Notes: generated by a model from the letters alone, not told the origin. 7,407 nt of DNA from Candidatus Latescibacterota bacterium (GCA_003529325.1 DPVW01000162.1:7397-14803), one strand, 5' to 3'. Shown: positions 1 to 6,996, counted from the first letter of the stretch. Made by a program: numbers and translations.

Positions 1-1538
1 GCGTCGTCGTCAGCCGACCAGGACATGTCGGGATCGATGGGCCACATCGGTCGGCGCAGATATCTGTAGGGCAGACTGCCGTAGTCGACGGTGCTGACTC
101 CGGGGCTGGCCAGTTCAATCGTGGTCGCCACCACCGGGTCGAAGGAAGCACGGTGAGCCTGGTTCGATTTGACCACCAGGATCTGTTTCTCCTCAAGGAT
201 GGTGCCGGCACTCTTGAAGAAATCCCGATCCTTGCCGGTGCGGCTGCGTGAGAAGATGACGTCGATCTTGTCGCCGATACGCAACACCACCCGTGGCCCC
301 ACATTCGACTCACGTAAGGCGGCGGGATTGACCTCGCGTCCCCAGCCACCGTGGGTGGGGCCGAGGATCATGTAGTTGCCATCGTCGATGGAACGTACCG
401 TACCGGTCACCTCCAGGGGCTGGTAGAAGCGCTGGTCGATCTTACCCCCCACCTTTATCGTCAGGCTGGCGCCAACACCGGCGGCAATGCCGGCGTCGAC
501 AGCCTCGGCATCACGAATGGTCAGGGCGCAGTCCTTTGCTCCCAGGCGAATGAGACTCTCCAGCACGGCGGGACTGTCGGCTGGACAGGCGCTGCCCGGA
601 TCATCCCCCAGATCGACGAGCATGACCGGCTTGTCGGCGCGTGACATGGCTTCACGCACGCCATCGTCGACGCTCAGGATCGGCCGCACCTGCAGTAACT
701 CCTGCCGTCGGTCCCACAACAGCTGACCGAGTTCAGCACAGAGTCGACGGGCGAGTGCTTCATCGTCATCCGTGGTGGTGACGATGGACATGGCCGCGTC
801 GGGGGAATCACCGTAGCCATAACCGCCGAGGATGGTGATGTTGACGACGCCCGGCGTCTGTTCCAGTTCGGCACGCCGTTGGTTGAGCTGGTACAGAAGC
901 AACTGCTGTTCCTGCTCCGGGATCTGTGACCAGGTACTCTGCCCGATATTGGGGCCAATGATGGGGACCAGCAGTCTGCGGGTCACGGGTCGCAGTTCAC
1001 CGTCGATCATGCCGATCAGGCAGGCGGCGGCCTCAAGACCGCGTTCATAACCGTCGATGTGTGGATTGGTGTCGTTGGCAAAAGGCACGACGTGCTCATT
1101 TTCCCAGCGACTCATGATGGCGTGAAAGTCATAGGTGGCGACCATAGGTAAGTCGTCGCCGAACAACTGCCGCGCGGCGCGCACCAGTTCACCCTCGGCG
1201 TCGTTGTATGGTGACTCGGCGACCATGGCACCATGGAGTGCGAAGAACAGACCGTCGAGATCTCCCATGGCGGCCAAGGCATCGATGATTTCGCCGCGGC
1301 AGGTCTCGAAAACCTCGCCGCCGATGATGCCACCTTTGGAGAAACGCACACCGACAGCGGCTAACAACTCGATATCCTCGCGGTCAGCGCCTTCGATGAA
1401 ACCACCGAGGAAGGTTTTTGCATGAGCACTCGACAGAAGTTCAGCCCCTTGCTGCAAGTGCACGCTGTCCATCGTATCATTGCGTTCGATGGCGAAGGTG
1501 TTGGTTTCGTGCCACATGCCGGCGACGCCGATTCTCAT
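1..1538 (-). CDS. MlrC-like M81 family metallopeptidase, C-terminus cut by window edge
   Basis: The reading frame is open from an ATG at 1538 to the left edge, giving 512 residues with no stop. M81/MlrC proteins are usually about 490-520 residues, so only a few C-terminal residues should be missing. The start has a good ribosome binding site, AGAAGGA (plus-strand 1546-1552), 7 bases away. The N-terminus MRIGVAGMWHETNTF has the family's opening strand and HETNTF motif. Further family motifs are LHGAM near residues 101-105, YDFH at 136-139 and NPHIDGYE at 158-165. D137, H139 and H160 are the likely zinc ligands. The C-terminal domain begins near residue 285 and carries the D..DDPG motif at about 309-314. 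The founding member, MlrC, finishes microcystin breakdown by cutting linear peptides. Most relatives have unknown substrates, so a specific microcystin role is not implied. It is divergent from the hydrolase remnant at 1591. Family assignment is strong; substrate is unknown. Confidence 0.9.
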   Translation of the reverse strand, partial: MRIGVAGMWHETNTFAIERNDTMDSVHLQQGAELLSSAHAKTFLGGFIEGADREDIELLAAVGVRFSKGGIIGGEVFETCRGEIIDALAAMGDLDGLFFALHGAMVAESPYNDAEGELVRAARQLFGDDLPMVATYDFHAIMSRWENEHVVPFANDTNPHIDGYERGLEAAACLIGMIDGELRPVTRRLLVPIIGPNIGQSTWSQIPEQEQQLLLYQLNQRRAELEQTPGVVNITILGGYGYGDSPDAAMSIVTTTDDDEALARRLCAELGQLLWDRRQELLQVRPILSVDDGVREAMSRADKPVMLVDLGDDPGSACPADSPAVLESLIRLGAKDCALTIRDAEAVDAGIAAGVGASLTIKVGGKIDQRFYQPLEVTGTVRSIDDGNYMILGPTHGGWGREVNPAALRESNVGPRVVLRIGDKIDVIFSRSRTGKDRDFFKSAGTILEEKQILVVKSNQAHRASFDPVVATTIELASPGVSTVDYGSLPYRYLRRPMWPIDPDMSWSADDD

Positions 1539-1545
1539 GCCCGTG

Positions 1546-1552
1546 TCCTTCT
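1546..1552 (-). promoter_or_regulatory. Ribosome binding site of the M81 gene
   Basis: On the minus strand this reads AGAAGGA, close to the anti-16S consensus, and lies 7 bases before the ATG at 1538. It supports that start over internal methionines such as residue 8. Confidence 0.6.
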
Positions 1553-1590
1553 CTGTGGGGATTCGTATTGACGTAAGGTATGGTATTCCG

Positions 1591-2391
1591 ATGAGTGAAA
1601 ACCGCCCCGATACCGGCAACTACTACCCCTGGCTGCAGAAGGGGGCCGACAACCAACCGATGTCGATGTCATTTCTGTCGCAGCGGTGGCCGGATGTGGA
1701 CAGCGGCGCACCGAGGCCCGCGGTAAGATGCAGGAGTTATTGTGCTACGATCCCGAGTCTGTTGAGCTGGCACCGAGGATCCTGCAAAGCTGTGAATGTG
1801 ATGGTTTCACACGGCACGTCGTGCTTTGCCCGAACGCTTTCTATTTCGGCTCTCAACGGCTCCCAACGGCTTGATCCGGCGCAGGTGGCGGCACCGTTCC
1901 TCAGAGGACGCCGATCGTGCCATCCTCGCCTTCAATCGCTTCGCCCAGACGCACGAGCATGTCCTGGCCAAGTATCTGTTTGCCAGTGGCACGACCTGGC
2001 CGGGCGTGCTGTTCCAGGGCGATCGCGCCAGCTTGAGTTCTCTGCTGAGTCGGCCCGAGGTCGACGCCGACCGGGTGGGCTGCATGGGGTTGTCCATCGG
2101 TGGGTATCGCAGCGCCCATCTGTTCGCCCTTGATCCGCGCCTGCGCACGGGCGTGGTCTCCGGCTGGATGCCGAGTTACCCACGACAGATGTTCGACCAT
2201 TTCCGCCACCACACGTGGATGGTCTGTATCCCATGCACAGCATGCACGCGGCGGACGCAAAGATCGGCGATGTATACGAACGCCTGGGCGCCCGTGATCG
2301 ATACCGGTGCGGCTATTACGACGAACCACATTCGTTGACGGTAGAGATGCAGGAGGATGCCTTCACCTGGCTGGACCGTTGGCTCTTATAG
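1591..2391 (+). pseudogene. Decayed alpha/beta hydrolase (esterase / dienelactone-hydrolase-like)
   Basis: One ancestral protein can be followed through all three frames. Frame 1 from ATG 1591 gives MSENRPDTGNYYPWLQ to SQRWPDVDS. At about 1704 one base is missing (the T of a Trp codon) and frame 3 continues with RTEARGKMQELLCYDPE to about 1823. There the text jumps to LCPNAFYFGSQRL, which in relatives lies well downstream, so a block of some tens of residues appears deleted. A 10-bp tandem duplication (1848-1867) moves the frame to 1 (RLDPAQVAAPF). Near 1900 it moves to frame 2 (SEDADRAILAFNRF), which runs to about 2230 and includes the nucleophile elbow GLSIGG, with the serine codon at 2093-2095. 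After HHTWMV the frame returns to 1, with a second apparent deletion that probably removed the catalytic-Asp region, and ends EPHSLTVEMQ...DRWLL at the stop 2389-2391. The likely catalytic His codon is 2329-2331. The reading order and C-terminal motifs match large bacterial alpha/beta hydrolases. No functional protein is expected. Confidence 0.85.
1848..1872 (+). repeat. 10-bp tandem duplication, about 2.5 copies
   Basis: The sequence reads GGCTCTCAAC, then GGCTCCCAAC, then GGCTT. The unit is 10 bp with one mismatch. Each copy encodes GSQRL, first in frame 3 and then in frame 1. A 10-bp gain shifts the frame by one, which accounts exactly for the 3-to-1 frame change in the hydrolase remnant here. 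Confidence 0.7.
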
Positions 2392-2421
2392 CGCTCTCAA
2401 GCAATAGCGATCGCGCAGGTG

Positions 2422-2544
2422 CTAGAACTCGTCCAGGAAGGCCTCGAAAGTTGTCGTATTTCGTGCCGAAGGCGACGGAGTGCGACGGTCCCAAAATGAT
2501 GCGCGCCACGATGGAGAAGATTACTTTCCTCTACTTAACGCAGG
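2422..2544 (-). pseudogene. Probable C-terminal remnant of a uroporphyrinogen-decarboxylase-like protein
   Basis: Read on the minus strand from about 2544, the sequence gives a short stretch including ARIILGPSHSVAFGTKYDN. One extra base in the AAA run at 2447-2449 then breaks the frame. Removing it gives FEAFLDEF followed by a TAG stop (plus-strand 2422-2424). The GPSHS-(V/I)-A-(F/Y)-GT-x-YDNF...LDE pattern resembles the C-terminal strand and helix of URO-D-family proteins, including the methyltransferase-like relatives common in uncultured bacteria. A stop (TAG) lies just upstream in frame and no more of the domain is visible, so this is a fragment of about 40 codons rather than a gene. The match rests on recalled family motifs over a short stretch, hence the moderate confidence. 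Nothing else is recognisable in the remaining 2392-2571 gap. Confidence 0.45.
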
Positions 2545-2571
2545 AATCAATGATTACCATGGGAGCCATCG

Positions 2572-3378
2572 ATGACGGCTGCAGCACAGAGGGAATTCTT
2601 CGAAGACCAGGGGTATTTGGTGCTGGAAAATTTCATGACCACCGAGGAGGTCGCCACGTGCGAGGCTGAGATCGAGCGTCTGCACGCTTTCGCCGGGTCT
2701 CTGGCAGAAGACGACTCCCAACGCCGCAACTTCCAGATCGAACCCTACGCGGAGGTCGAAGAGCAGGCGGGCAAGCCGCTGCTACGCAAGATCGAGGAGA
2801 CGCGGAAGTACTCCGATATCTTCCGCGATCTGGCGGCGCATCCGAAACTGATCGACAGGGTGCGCACACTGCTCGGTGATGATCTGCTCCTTTTCCGCAG
2901 CACATTGATGCTGAAACCGGCTCTCCACGGATCGGTGCACGCCTTCCATCAGGACTCCGCCTACTGGCCGATGGACCCGCCATCGCTGGTGACGGTGAGC
3001 ATCGCTCTGAATGACAGTTCGCCGGACAATGGCTGCATCCAGGTCATCCCGGAAAGCCACAAGTGGGGGATGCAGGACTGGGGATTGATTGCGCAGGACA
3101 AAGACAAGCCGCTGACGGAGCGAGAAGATCTGGACCTCAGCCGACTCACGAGCATGCCGCTGCAGGCGGGTAGCGCACTGATGTTCCATAGCCTCGTGGT
3201 GCACGGATCCGGCGCCAACAACAGTCCACACCCCCGTCACACCGCGCTATACGCCTACTTCCCCCCCACCGTTACCTATCGTCCCAAGCAGGGCGGGGCT
3301 GCAGAGAAGACGGTTCCCGTCATTCACGGCATGGATGGTCGTGCAGAGGTGACACTGAAGGCGGCGGTGGCGCCATGA
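2572..3378 (+). CDS. Phytanoyl-CoA dioxygenase (PhyH) family Fe(II)/2-oxoglutarate oxygenase, copy 1
   Basis: This is a 268-residue protein, a normal size for bacterial PhyH enzymes. These cytoplasmic oxygenases use Fe(II), O2 and 2-oxoglutarate to hydroxylate an unactivated carbon. The N-terminus has the family's opening FFEDQGYLVLENFMTTEEV. The iron-binding HxD is H126-Q-D128 within AFHQDSAYWP. The distal histidine is H211 (VVHGSG), followed by R222 (HPRH), the expected 2-oxoglutarate carboxylate binder. The GCIQVIPESHKWG stretch at about 154-166 is also typical. All catalytic residues are present. GGGAG (2561-2565) lies 6 bases before the ATG and supports this start. It is the first gene of a three-oxygenase operon and its stop overlaps the next start by 4 bp. 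Relatives in characterised pathways include ectoine hydroxylase, phosphonate hydroxylases such as PhnY, and natural-product halogenases or hydroxylases. Nothing here fixes the substrate. Confidence 0.92.
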   Translation: MTAAAQREFFEDQGYLVLENFMTTEEVATCEAEIERLHAFAGSLAEDDSQRRNFQIEPYAEVEEQAGKPLLRKIEETRKYSDIFRDLAAHPKLIDRVRTLLGDDLLLFRSTLMLKPALHGSVHAFHQDSAYWPMDPPSLVTVSIALNDSSPDNGCIQVIPESHKWGMQDWGLIAQDKDKPLTEREDLDLSRLTSMPLQAGSALMFHSLVVHGSGANNSPHPRHTALYAYFPPTVTYRPKQGGAAEKTVPVIHGMDGRAEVTLKAAVAP

Positions 3379-4181
3379 CATCGACTGGTGTTGACCAAAG
3401 CAGTGCCTACGGACGGGATGGGTACAGCGTGCATCGAAAAGCCGTCATCCCAACAGATGTTCTTGTGGCTGCGCAAAATGGCATGGCCGCCGTCCGCGAC
3501 GGCACCTTTGACACCGGTACAGCACCATCCTCCCACCCCGGATATGATCCCGCCCTGCTGTGCAAGATCAATGATGCACACCTGGCGAGCCACGCTCTGT
3601 ATGCACTGGTCTGCCACCCGGCACTTGCGGAATTAGCGGCACAGATCACGGGGGCACGGGCGATACAGGTATGGGCGTCGCAGTTGCTGATCAAACCACC
3701 CGCATCGGGCGAACAGGGCAATGTGGGCTGGCATCAGGATCGCCAGTACTGGCGCTACTGGCAGGCGCCTGCAGGTCTGTTCACGATGTGGATCGCGCTC
3801 AGTGAGGTGACGGCCGCAAGTGGGCCCATGCGATTTGTCCGTGGTTCGCAGCGCTGGGGGTATCTCGACACCGGCGACTTCTTCGGTCGGGATCATGCCG
3901 CCCAACGGCAGCAGATCAGCGTGCCCGATGGCGAATCCTGGGAGGAGGTGCCCGCCCTGCTGGATGCGGGTGGTGTCAGCTTCCATGATTGTCTCACCTA
4001 TCACGGCAGTGGTCCGAATACGTCTGTAGCGCCACGCTGCAGCATCGCCTTGCACCTGCGCACCGAGCAGGTGCAACCGGTGCCCGAGAACGACAACTAC
4101 TACGTGACACATCTGGATGATCCGGTCTACAGCCCGGTGATTTACGGCAAGGGGGCGGATTTTGCGCCGGCCATCCAGTGA
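3375..4181 (+). CDS. Phytanoyl-CoA dioxygenase (PhyH) family oxygenase, copy 2
   Basis: This 268-residue protein starts inside the stop of the preceding gene (ATGA overlap at 3375-3378), so it is very likely translationally coupled. The double-stranded beta-helix core is intact. HxD is H120-Q-D122 in GWHQDRQYWRYW, the distal His is H210 in LTYHGSGPN, and the following R221 (APRCS) is the likely 2-oxoglutarate partner. ASGPMRFVRGSQRWG at about 148-162 is the family's strand before the loop. The aromatic-rich YWRYW after the HxD and the C-terminal tail with NDNYYVTH differ clearly from copy 1. The two are therefore divergent paralogs rather than a recent duplication and probably take different substrates or positions. 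The N-terminus (AYGRDGYSVHRKAVIP) is a variant of the usual helix-strand opening. Confidence 0.9.
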   Translation: MTSTGVDQSSAYGRDGYSVHRKAVIPTDVLVAAQNGMAAVRDGTFDTGTAPSSHPGYDPALLCKINDAHLASHALYALVCHPALAELAAQITGARAIQVWASQLLIKPPASGEQGNVGWHQDRQYWRYWQAPAGLFTMWIALSEVTAASGPMRFVRGSQRWGYLDTGDFFGRDHAAQRQQISVPDGESWEEVPALLDAGGVSFHDCLTYHGSGPNTSVAPRCSIALHLRTEQVQPVPENDNYYVTHLDDPVYSPVIYGKGADFAPAIQ

Positions 4182-4184
4182 GGA
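4181..4184 (+). promoter_or_regulatory. Ribosome binding site deciding the start of the third oxygenase
   Basis: AGGA begins in the last base of copy 2's stop codon and lies 5 bases before the ATG at 4190. A GTG at 4178 is in frame, but it overlaps that stop and has no comparable upstream site. The ATG at 4190 is therefore preferred. Confidence 0.55.
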
Positions 4185-4189
4185 TTAAG

Positions 4190-5053
4190 ATGAATCTGGA
4201 CGTAGTGGAGCAACAGTTTGAAGAGCAGGGCTACACCATCCTGTCCGGCCTGCTGTCACAACGGGTCCTCAACGGCGTGCGCGCTGAGTTGGAGCGCTGG
4301 GTGGAAGCCCAGGCGCTGCTGTTGCAGGGGGACAACAGCCTCGGCGAGGGGTTTGCCGATGAGCCCTTCGAGCGCCGACTGGCGTGCCTATTTGCCGGCA
4401 ACATGGCGCGAGCGCCGAAGAGTCTGCGCCCCGAACTGCACTGGGAGGGCATGTACGGGTTGTTTTTCTGCCCTGCCGTGCTCGACGCCGTGGAGCGGCT
4501 GTTGGGTGTTGCCGAGATTCGGCTGTATCCAAACTACACCGTGCGACCAAAGTTTCCCGATGACCCCGCAACAGAGGTCCTCTGGCACCAGGATGCGGGG
4601 TACACCGCCAGTGGCCAGCACGGACGCGATGATGGCTCTCCCAATGACACCGTGGAAGCCCTGCGCATGGTCAATGTGTGGGCCCCCCTGGTGCCGGCAC
4701 GTCGTGCCAATGGTTGTATGCAATTCGTGCCGGGAACCCATCGTGTGGGGTTGGCAACCCATGAACGCCGCGAGCACTACCTCGAGATCAGCGCTGCCGA
4801 GATCGCTACGCGTGAGGCGGATGCCATCGATATCGAATGTGACCCCGGGGATGTCATCCTCTTCAGCAACATGCTCTATCACCGTGGCTTACCCAATGGC
4901 ACGGACGAGGTTCGTTGGAGTTGTGACTGGCGTTATCAGGATGCGGGTCAATCGACGATGCGATCCGAGCGTGGTCACATCGCCCGCAGCCAGCTGGCAC
5001 CCGAAATGGTGGTGTCGTCGGCATTGCAGTGGGCGTCCCTGTCATTTCAGTAG
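4190..5053 (+). CDS. Phytanoyl-CoA dioxygenase (PhyH) family oxygenase, copy 3
   Basis: This is a 287-residue protein starting at ATG 4190, 8 bp after copy 2 ends; a GTG at 4178 would add only MRIK. The family opening is VVEQQFEEQGYTILSGLLS. HxD is H133-Q-D135 in LWHQDAGYT, the distal His is H231 in MLYHRGLPNG, and R242 (EVRWS) or R248 (DWRYQ) should hold 2-oxoglutarate. NGCMQFVPGTHRVG at about 174-187 is a classic PhyH stretch. DVILFSNMLYHRGLPN and the WSCDWRYQDAG segment resemble the subgroup closest to true phytanoyl-CoA hydroxylases, although many such bacterial proteins do not act on acyl-CoA. Between the HxD and the next core strand is a loop of roughly 20 residues (GQHGRDDGSPNDT) that copies 1 and 2 lack and that probably shapes the substrate pocket. 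It is the last gene of the operon and ends 17 bp from the convergent oxidoreductase. Confidence 0.92.
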   Translation: MNLDVVEQQFEEQGYTILSGLLSQRVLNGVRAELERWVEAQALLLQGDNSLGEGFADEPFERRLACLFAGNMARAPKSLRPELHWEGMYGLFFCPAVLDAVERLLGVAEIRLYPNYTVRPKFPDDPATEVLWHQDAGYTASGQHGRDDGSPNDTVEALRMVNVWAPLVPARRANGCMQFVPGTHRVGLATHERREHYLEISAAEIATREADAIDIECDPGDVILFSNMLYHRGLPNGTDEVRWSCDWRYQDAGQSTMRSERGHIARSQLAPEMVVSSALQWASLSFQ

Positions 5054-5070
5054 GATCAAGCGGCAGAGGA

Positions 5071-6087
5071 TCAGTCCTTGAGCAGGGCGAGCCAGTCGCT
5101 GACGGGTTTCACGATGGCTCCCGTCTCGGCGGACTCCATGGCCGCAAAGAGCATGGCCAGGGAATGCAGATTGTCGGCGCTGTGGGTGAGGGTTGGTTCG
5201 CGCGTCTCCAGGGCTCGGGCGAAAGCGGACCACGTTCCGGGGTCTGGAACCGGTGGCGTGATCCTCTCTGGTTCGGCGCCATCGGCGTGCTTGGTGCGAG
5301 TCTGCAGGCGCAGTTGCTCACCGTCTATGGCCAGTTCACCTTCGGTGCCGTGCACATGGGCCGTGCAGGTGTAACCCACGGGATCGAGGAGTTCGCGAAT
5401 CGAGGCGGTGTAGTTCACCGTGACGGGACCGCTCATATTGAGGATGGCGATGGCGTCGGTGGCGGCAGAGATGTCGAGACCGGCTTCCGGCGCCGGCCAG
5501 TCGCGGACATAGAGGCTGTCGCATTCCTGACCGCTCAGGTAGCGGATCAGATCAAAGTGATGTACCGCCAGGTCTTGTAGGATGAGGTGTGGGAGTTGAC
5601 TGCGGTAACCGCGCAGGCAGACATCGGAGTGCACGGAAAAATGGAAGTCCATGCGCCGTACTTCGCCGATTTCGCCCCCGGCGATTCGGCGCCGTGCCTC
5701 GTGATGGGAGGGATGCCAGCGCAGTTGATGATGGACCATCAGCATGCGATCCCCTCGCAGGGCGCCGAAGTGCATGCGTGCCGCGTCTCGTAGCGTTTCC
5801 GCCATCGGCTTTTCGCAGATGACGTCGAGACCGGCGTCGAGGGCGTTGAGCGTCAGCGGTGCATGAAAAAGGTCCGGTGTGGCGATGAGGGCGGCATCGG
5901 CATCGATGGTGGCCAGGGCCTTGGTGAAATCAGCAAAAGCCGGGGCGCCGGTCTTGTCGGTGAAGGCAGCGCGCGAGCTGGCGTCGATGTCAACGCCGCC
6001 GACAGCGGTGAAGCCGCCGCAATCGATGGCGGCATTCCAGTCGTGGTGGCCCATGCCACCGAGGCCGACACATAACAGACGAATCAA
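5071..6087 (-). CDS. Gfo/Idh/MocA family NAD(P)-dependent oxidoreductase
   Basis: From a TTG start at 6087 the protein has 338 residues, the usual family length. The TTG is chosen because GGGGTGAT (plus-strand 6091-6098) precedes it by 3 bases and because MIRLLCVGLGGMG then begins directly with the first Rossmann strand. An upstream in-frame ATG at 6132 would add a 15-residue tail of non-family sequence abutting the divergent gene. The nucleotide-binding GxGxxG is G8-G10-G13. The CEKPMAET motif near residues 91-98 carries the conserved EKP lysine K93. HQLRWHPSHHEARR at 120-133 and LQDLAVHHFDLIRYL at about 170-184, with the catalytic-type H176 and D179, complete the family pattern. These enzymes oxidise or reduce hydroxyl groups of sugars, inositols and related polyols in the cytoplasm. 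It is divergent from the isomerase-like gene and convergent with the oxygenases. Substrate is not deducible. Confidence 0.92.
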   Translation of the reverse strand: MIRLLCVGLGGMGHHDWNAAIDCGGFTAVGGVDIDASSRAAFTDKTGAPAFADFTKALATIDADAALIATPDLFHAPLTLNALDAGLDVICEKPMAETLRDAARMHFGALRGDRMLMVHHQLRWHPSHHEARRRIAGGEIGEVRRMDFHFSVHSDVCLRGYRSQLPHLILQDLAVHHFDLIRYLSGQECDSLYVRDWPAPEAGLDISAATDAIAILNMSGPVTVNYTASIRELLDPVGYTCTAHVHGTEGELAIDGEQLRLQTRTKHADGAEPERITPPVPDPGTWSAFARALETREPTLTHSADNLHSLAMLFAAMESAETGAIVKPVSDWLALLKD

Positions 6088-6090
6088 GAG

Positions 6091-6098
6091 ATCACCCC
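6091..6098 (-). promoter_or_regulatory. Ribosome binding site supporting a TTG start
   Basis: On the minus strand this reads GGGGTGAT, followed by CTC and then TTG (6087-6085). No ATG suits the conserved N-terminus, so this purine-rich site decides the start of the oxidoreductase. Confidence 0.45.
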
Positions 6099-6132
6099 GC
6101 GATGTAAAAAGGACAGAAAGAGAGTTGCACAA

Positions 6133-6957
6133 ATGAAACTGATCCTGTTCTCCAAGATGCTACAAGATCAAAGCATTGACGAGCTTGCCGACCTGGCCGT
6201 TGACCTCGGGATCGACGGCTACGACCTGGCGGTGCGCCCCGGGCACCCGGTTAATCCCGACAATGTTCGACAGGCCTTGTCCCAGGCAACGGCAACATTT
6301 CGCGACCGTGGGCTGGATATTCCGCTGATCACGGCCAATCCAGACCTGATCGATCCGACGGCGGCGGGTGTGGACGAACTGTTGGCGGCGATGGCTGCTG
6401 CCGGCGTGCCACGGGTCAAACTGGGCTACTATAAGATCGATCTGAGTGCCGACTACTGGGTGGCTGTCGACCGCTGCCGAGAGCAACTGACAGCCTGGGG
6501 TGAAAAGGCCAAAAGCCATGGTGTGCAGGTCGTCTACCACACACACTCGAATCGTTGCATGGGACTCAACGCAGGGATGCTGTCTCACCTGCTGCGCGGT
6601 CTCGATCCTCAAGGGGTCGGCGCGTATCTGGACACAGGGCATCTGACCGGGGAAGGGGAGGAGTTCGCCCTTGCTCTGGCGATGCAGAGACAGCACCTGT
6701 CAGCGGTATCGCTGAAGGATTTCCTGCTGCAGCGTGAGAGCCACAATGGTCACGGCCGCAAGACGCGGACGGTGGTCGAGGCGGGACAGGGCATGACGGA
6801 TTTCACGGCCGTCTTCGAGTCTCTGCACGAGATCGACTACGAGGGGCCAGCCTCCATACACTGTGAATTCGGTGTGGGGGAGGCGGATTTTGCCGCCGCC
6901 GTCGAGCGGGAGACGGCATTCTTCATCGACCTGCGCCAGCGTCTCTTCAACCTGTGA
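6133..6957 (+). CDS. Sugar phosphate isomerase/epimerase-like TIM-barrel protein (xylose isomerase-like, AP endonuclease 2 superfamily)
   Basis: This 274-residue single-domain protein fits the 260-300 residues usual for the family. MKLILFSKML is the first barrel strand and IDGYDLAVRPG the second. LDIPLITANP (about 61-70), VPRVKLGYYK (92-101), VQVVYHTHSN (131-140), VGAYLDTGH (162-170), SAVSLKDF (190-197) and IHCEFG (242-247) follow as successive strands. The likely divalent-metal and catalytic residues are H136/H138, D168, H170, K195 and E245. Members isomerise or epimerise sugars, keto-sugars, inososes or hydroxypyruvate, and some are dehydratases. GAAAGAGAG (6115-6123) is the probable ribosome binding site, 9 bases from the ATG. 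The gene is divergent from the Gfo/Idh/MocA oxidoreductase with 45 bp between starts. This pairing is common in polyol and unusual-sugar catabolism, where the two act on consecutive intermediates. The exact reaction is unknown. Confidence 0.88.
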   Translation: MKLILFSKMLQDQSIDELADLAVDLGIDGYDLAVRPGHPVNPDNVRQALSQATATFRDRGLDIPLITANPDLIDPTAAGVDELLAAMAAAGVPRVKLGYYKIDLSADYWVAVDRCREQLTAWGEKAKSHGVQVVYHTHSNRCMGLNAGMLSHLLRGLDPQGVGAYLDTGHLTGEGEEFALALAMQRQHLSAVSLKDFLLQRESHNGHGRKTRTVVEAGQGMTDFTAVFESLHEIDYEGPASIHCEFGVGEADFAAAVERETAFFIDLRQRLFNL

Positions 6958-6996
6958 CCCCGTGACCCTGTCTTGGCCTCTGTCCGAAGGACGCCG

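Noticed and set aside
1568..1596. TTGACG at 1568 as a -35 box for the hydrolase
   Set aside because: At 17 bases the -10 position falls on the start codon region (ATGAGT), which is not a -10-like hexamer and leaves no leader.
1807..2329. Long minus-strand and alternative plus-strand open frames over the hydrolase region
   Set aside because: Their translations are Arg/Pro-rich, show no family motifs, and are shadows of the fragmented hydrolase coding sequence in a GC-rich genome.
2407..2414. GCGATCGC palindrome downstream of the hydrolase stop
   Set aside because: It is a single 8-bp palindrome in GC-rich DNA and I see no other copies nearby, so it has no support as a repeat or operator.
5054..5070. 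Bidirectional terminator between the converging oxygenase and oxidoreductase genes
   Set aside because: The 17-bp gap has a GGATCA direct repeat with its border but no inverted repeat capable of a stable stem.
5029..5580. 183-residue plus-strand open frame opposite the oxidoreductase
   Set aside because: It is the antisense of a clear Gfo/Idh/MocA gene, starts within the third oxygenase, and has no recognisable motifs or ribosome binding site.
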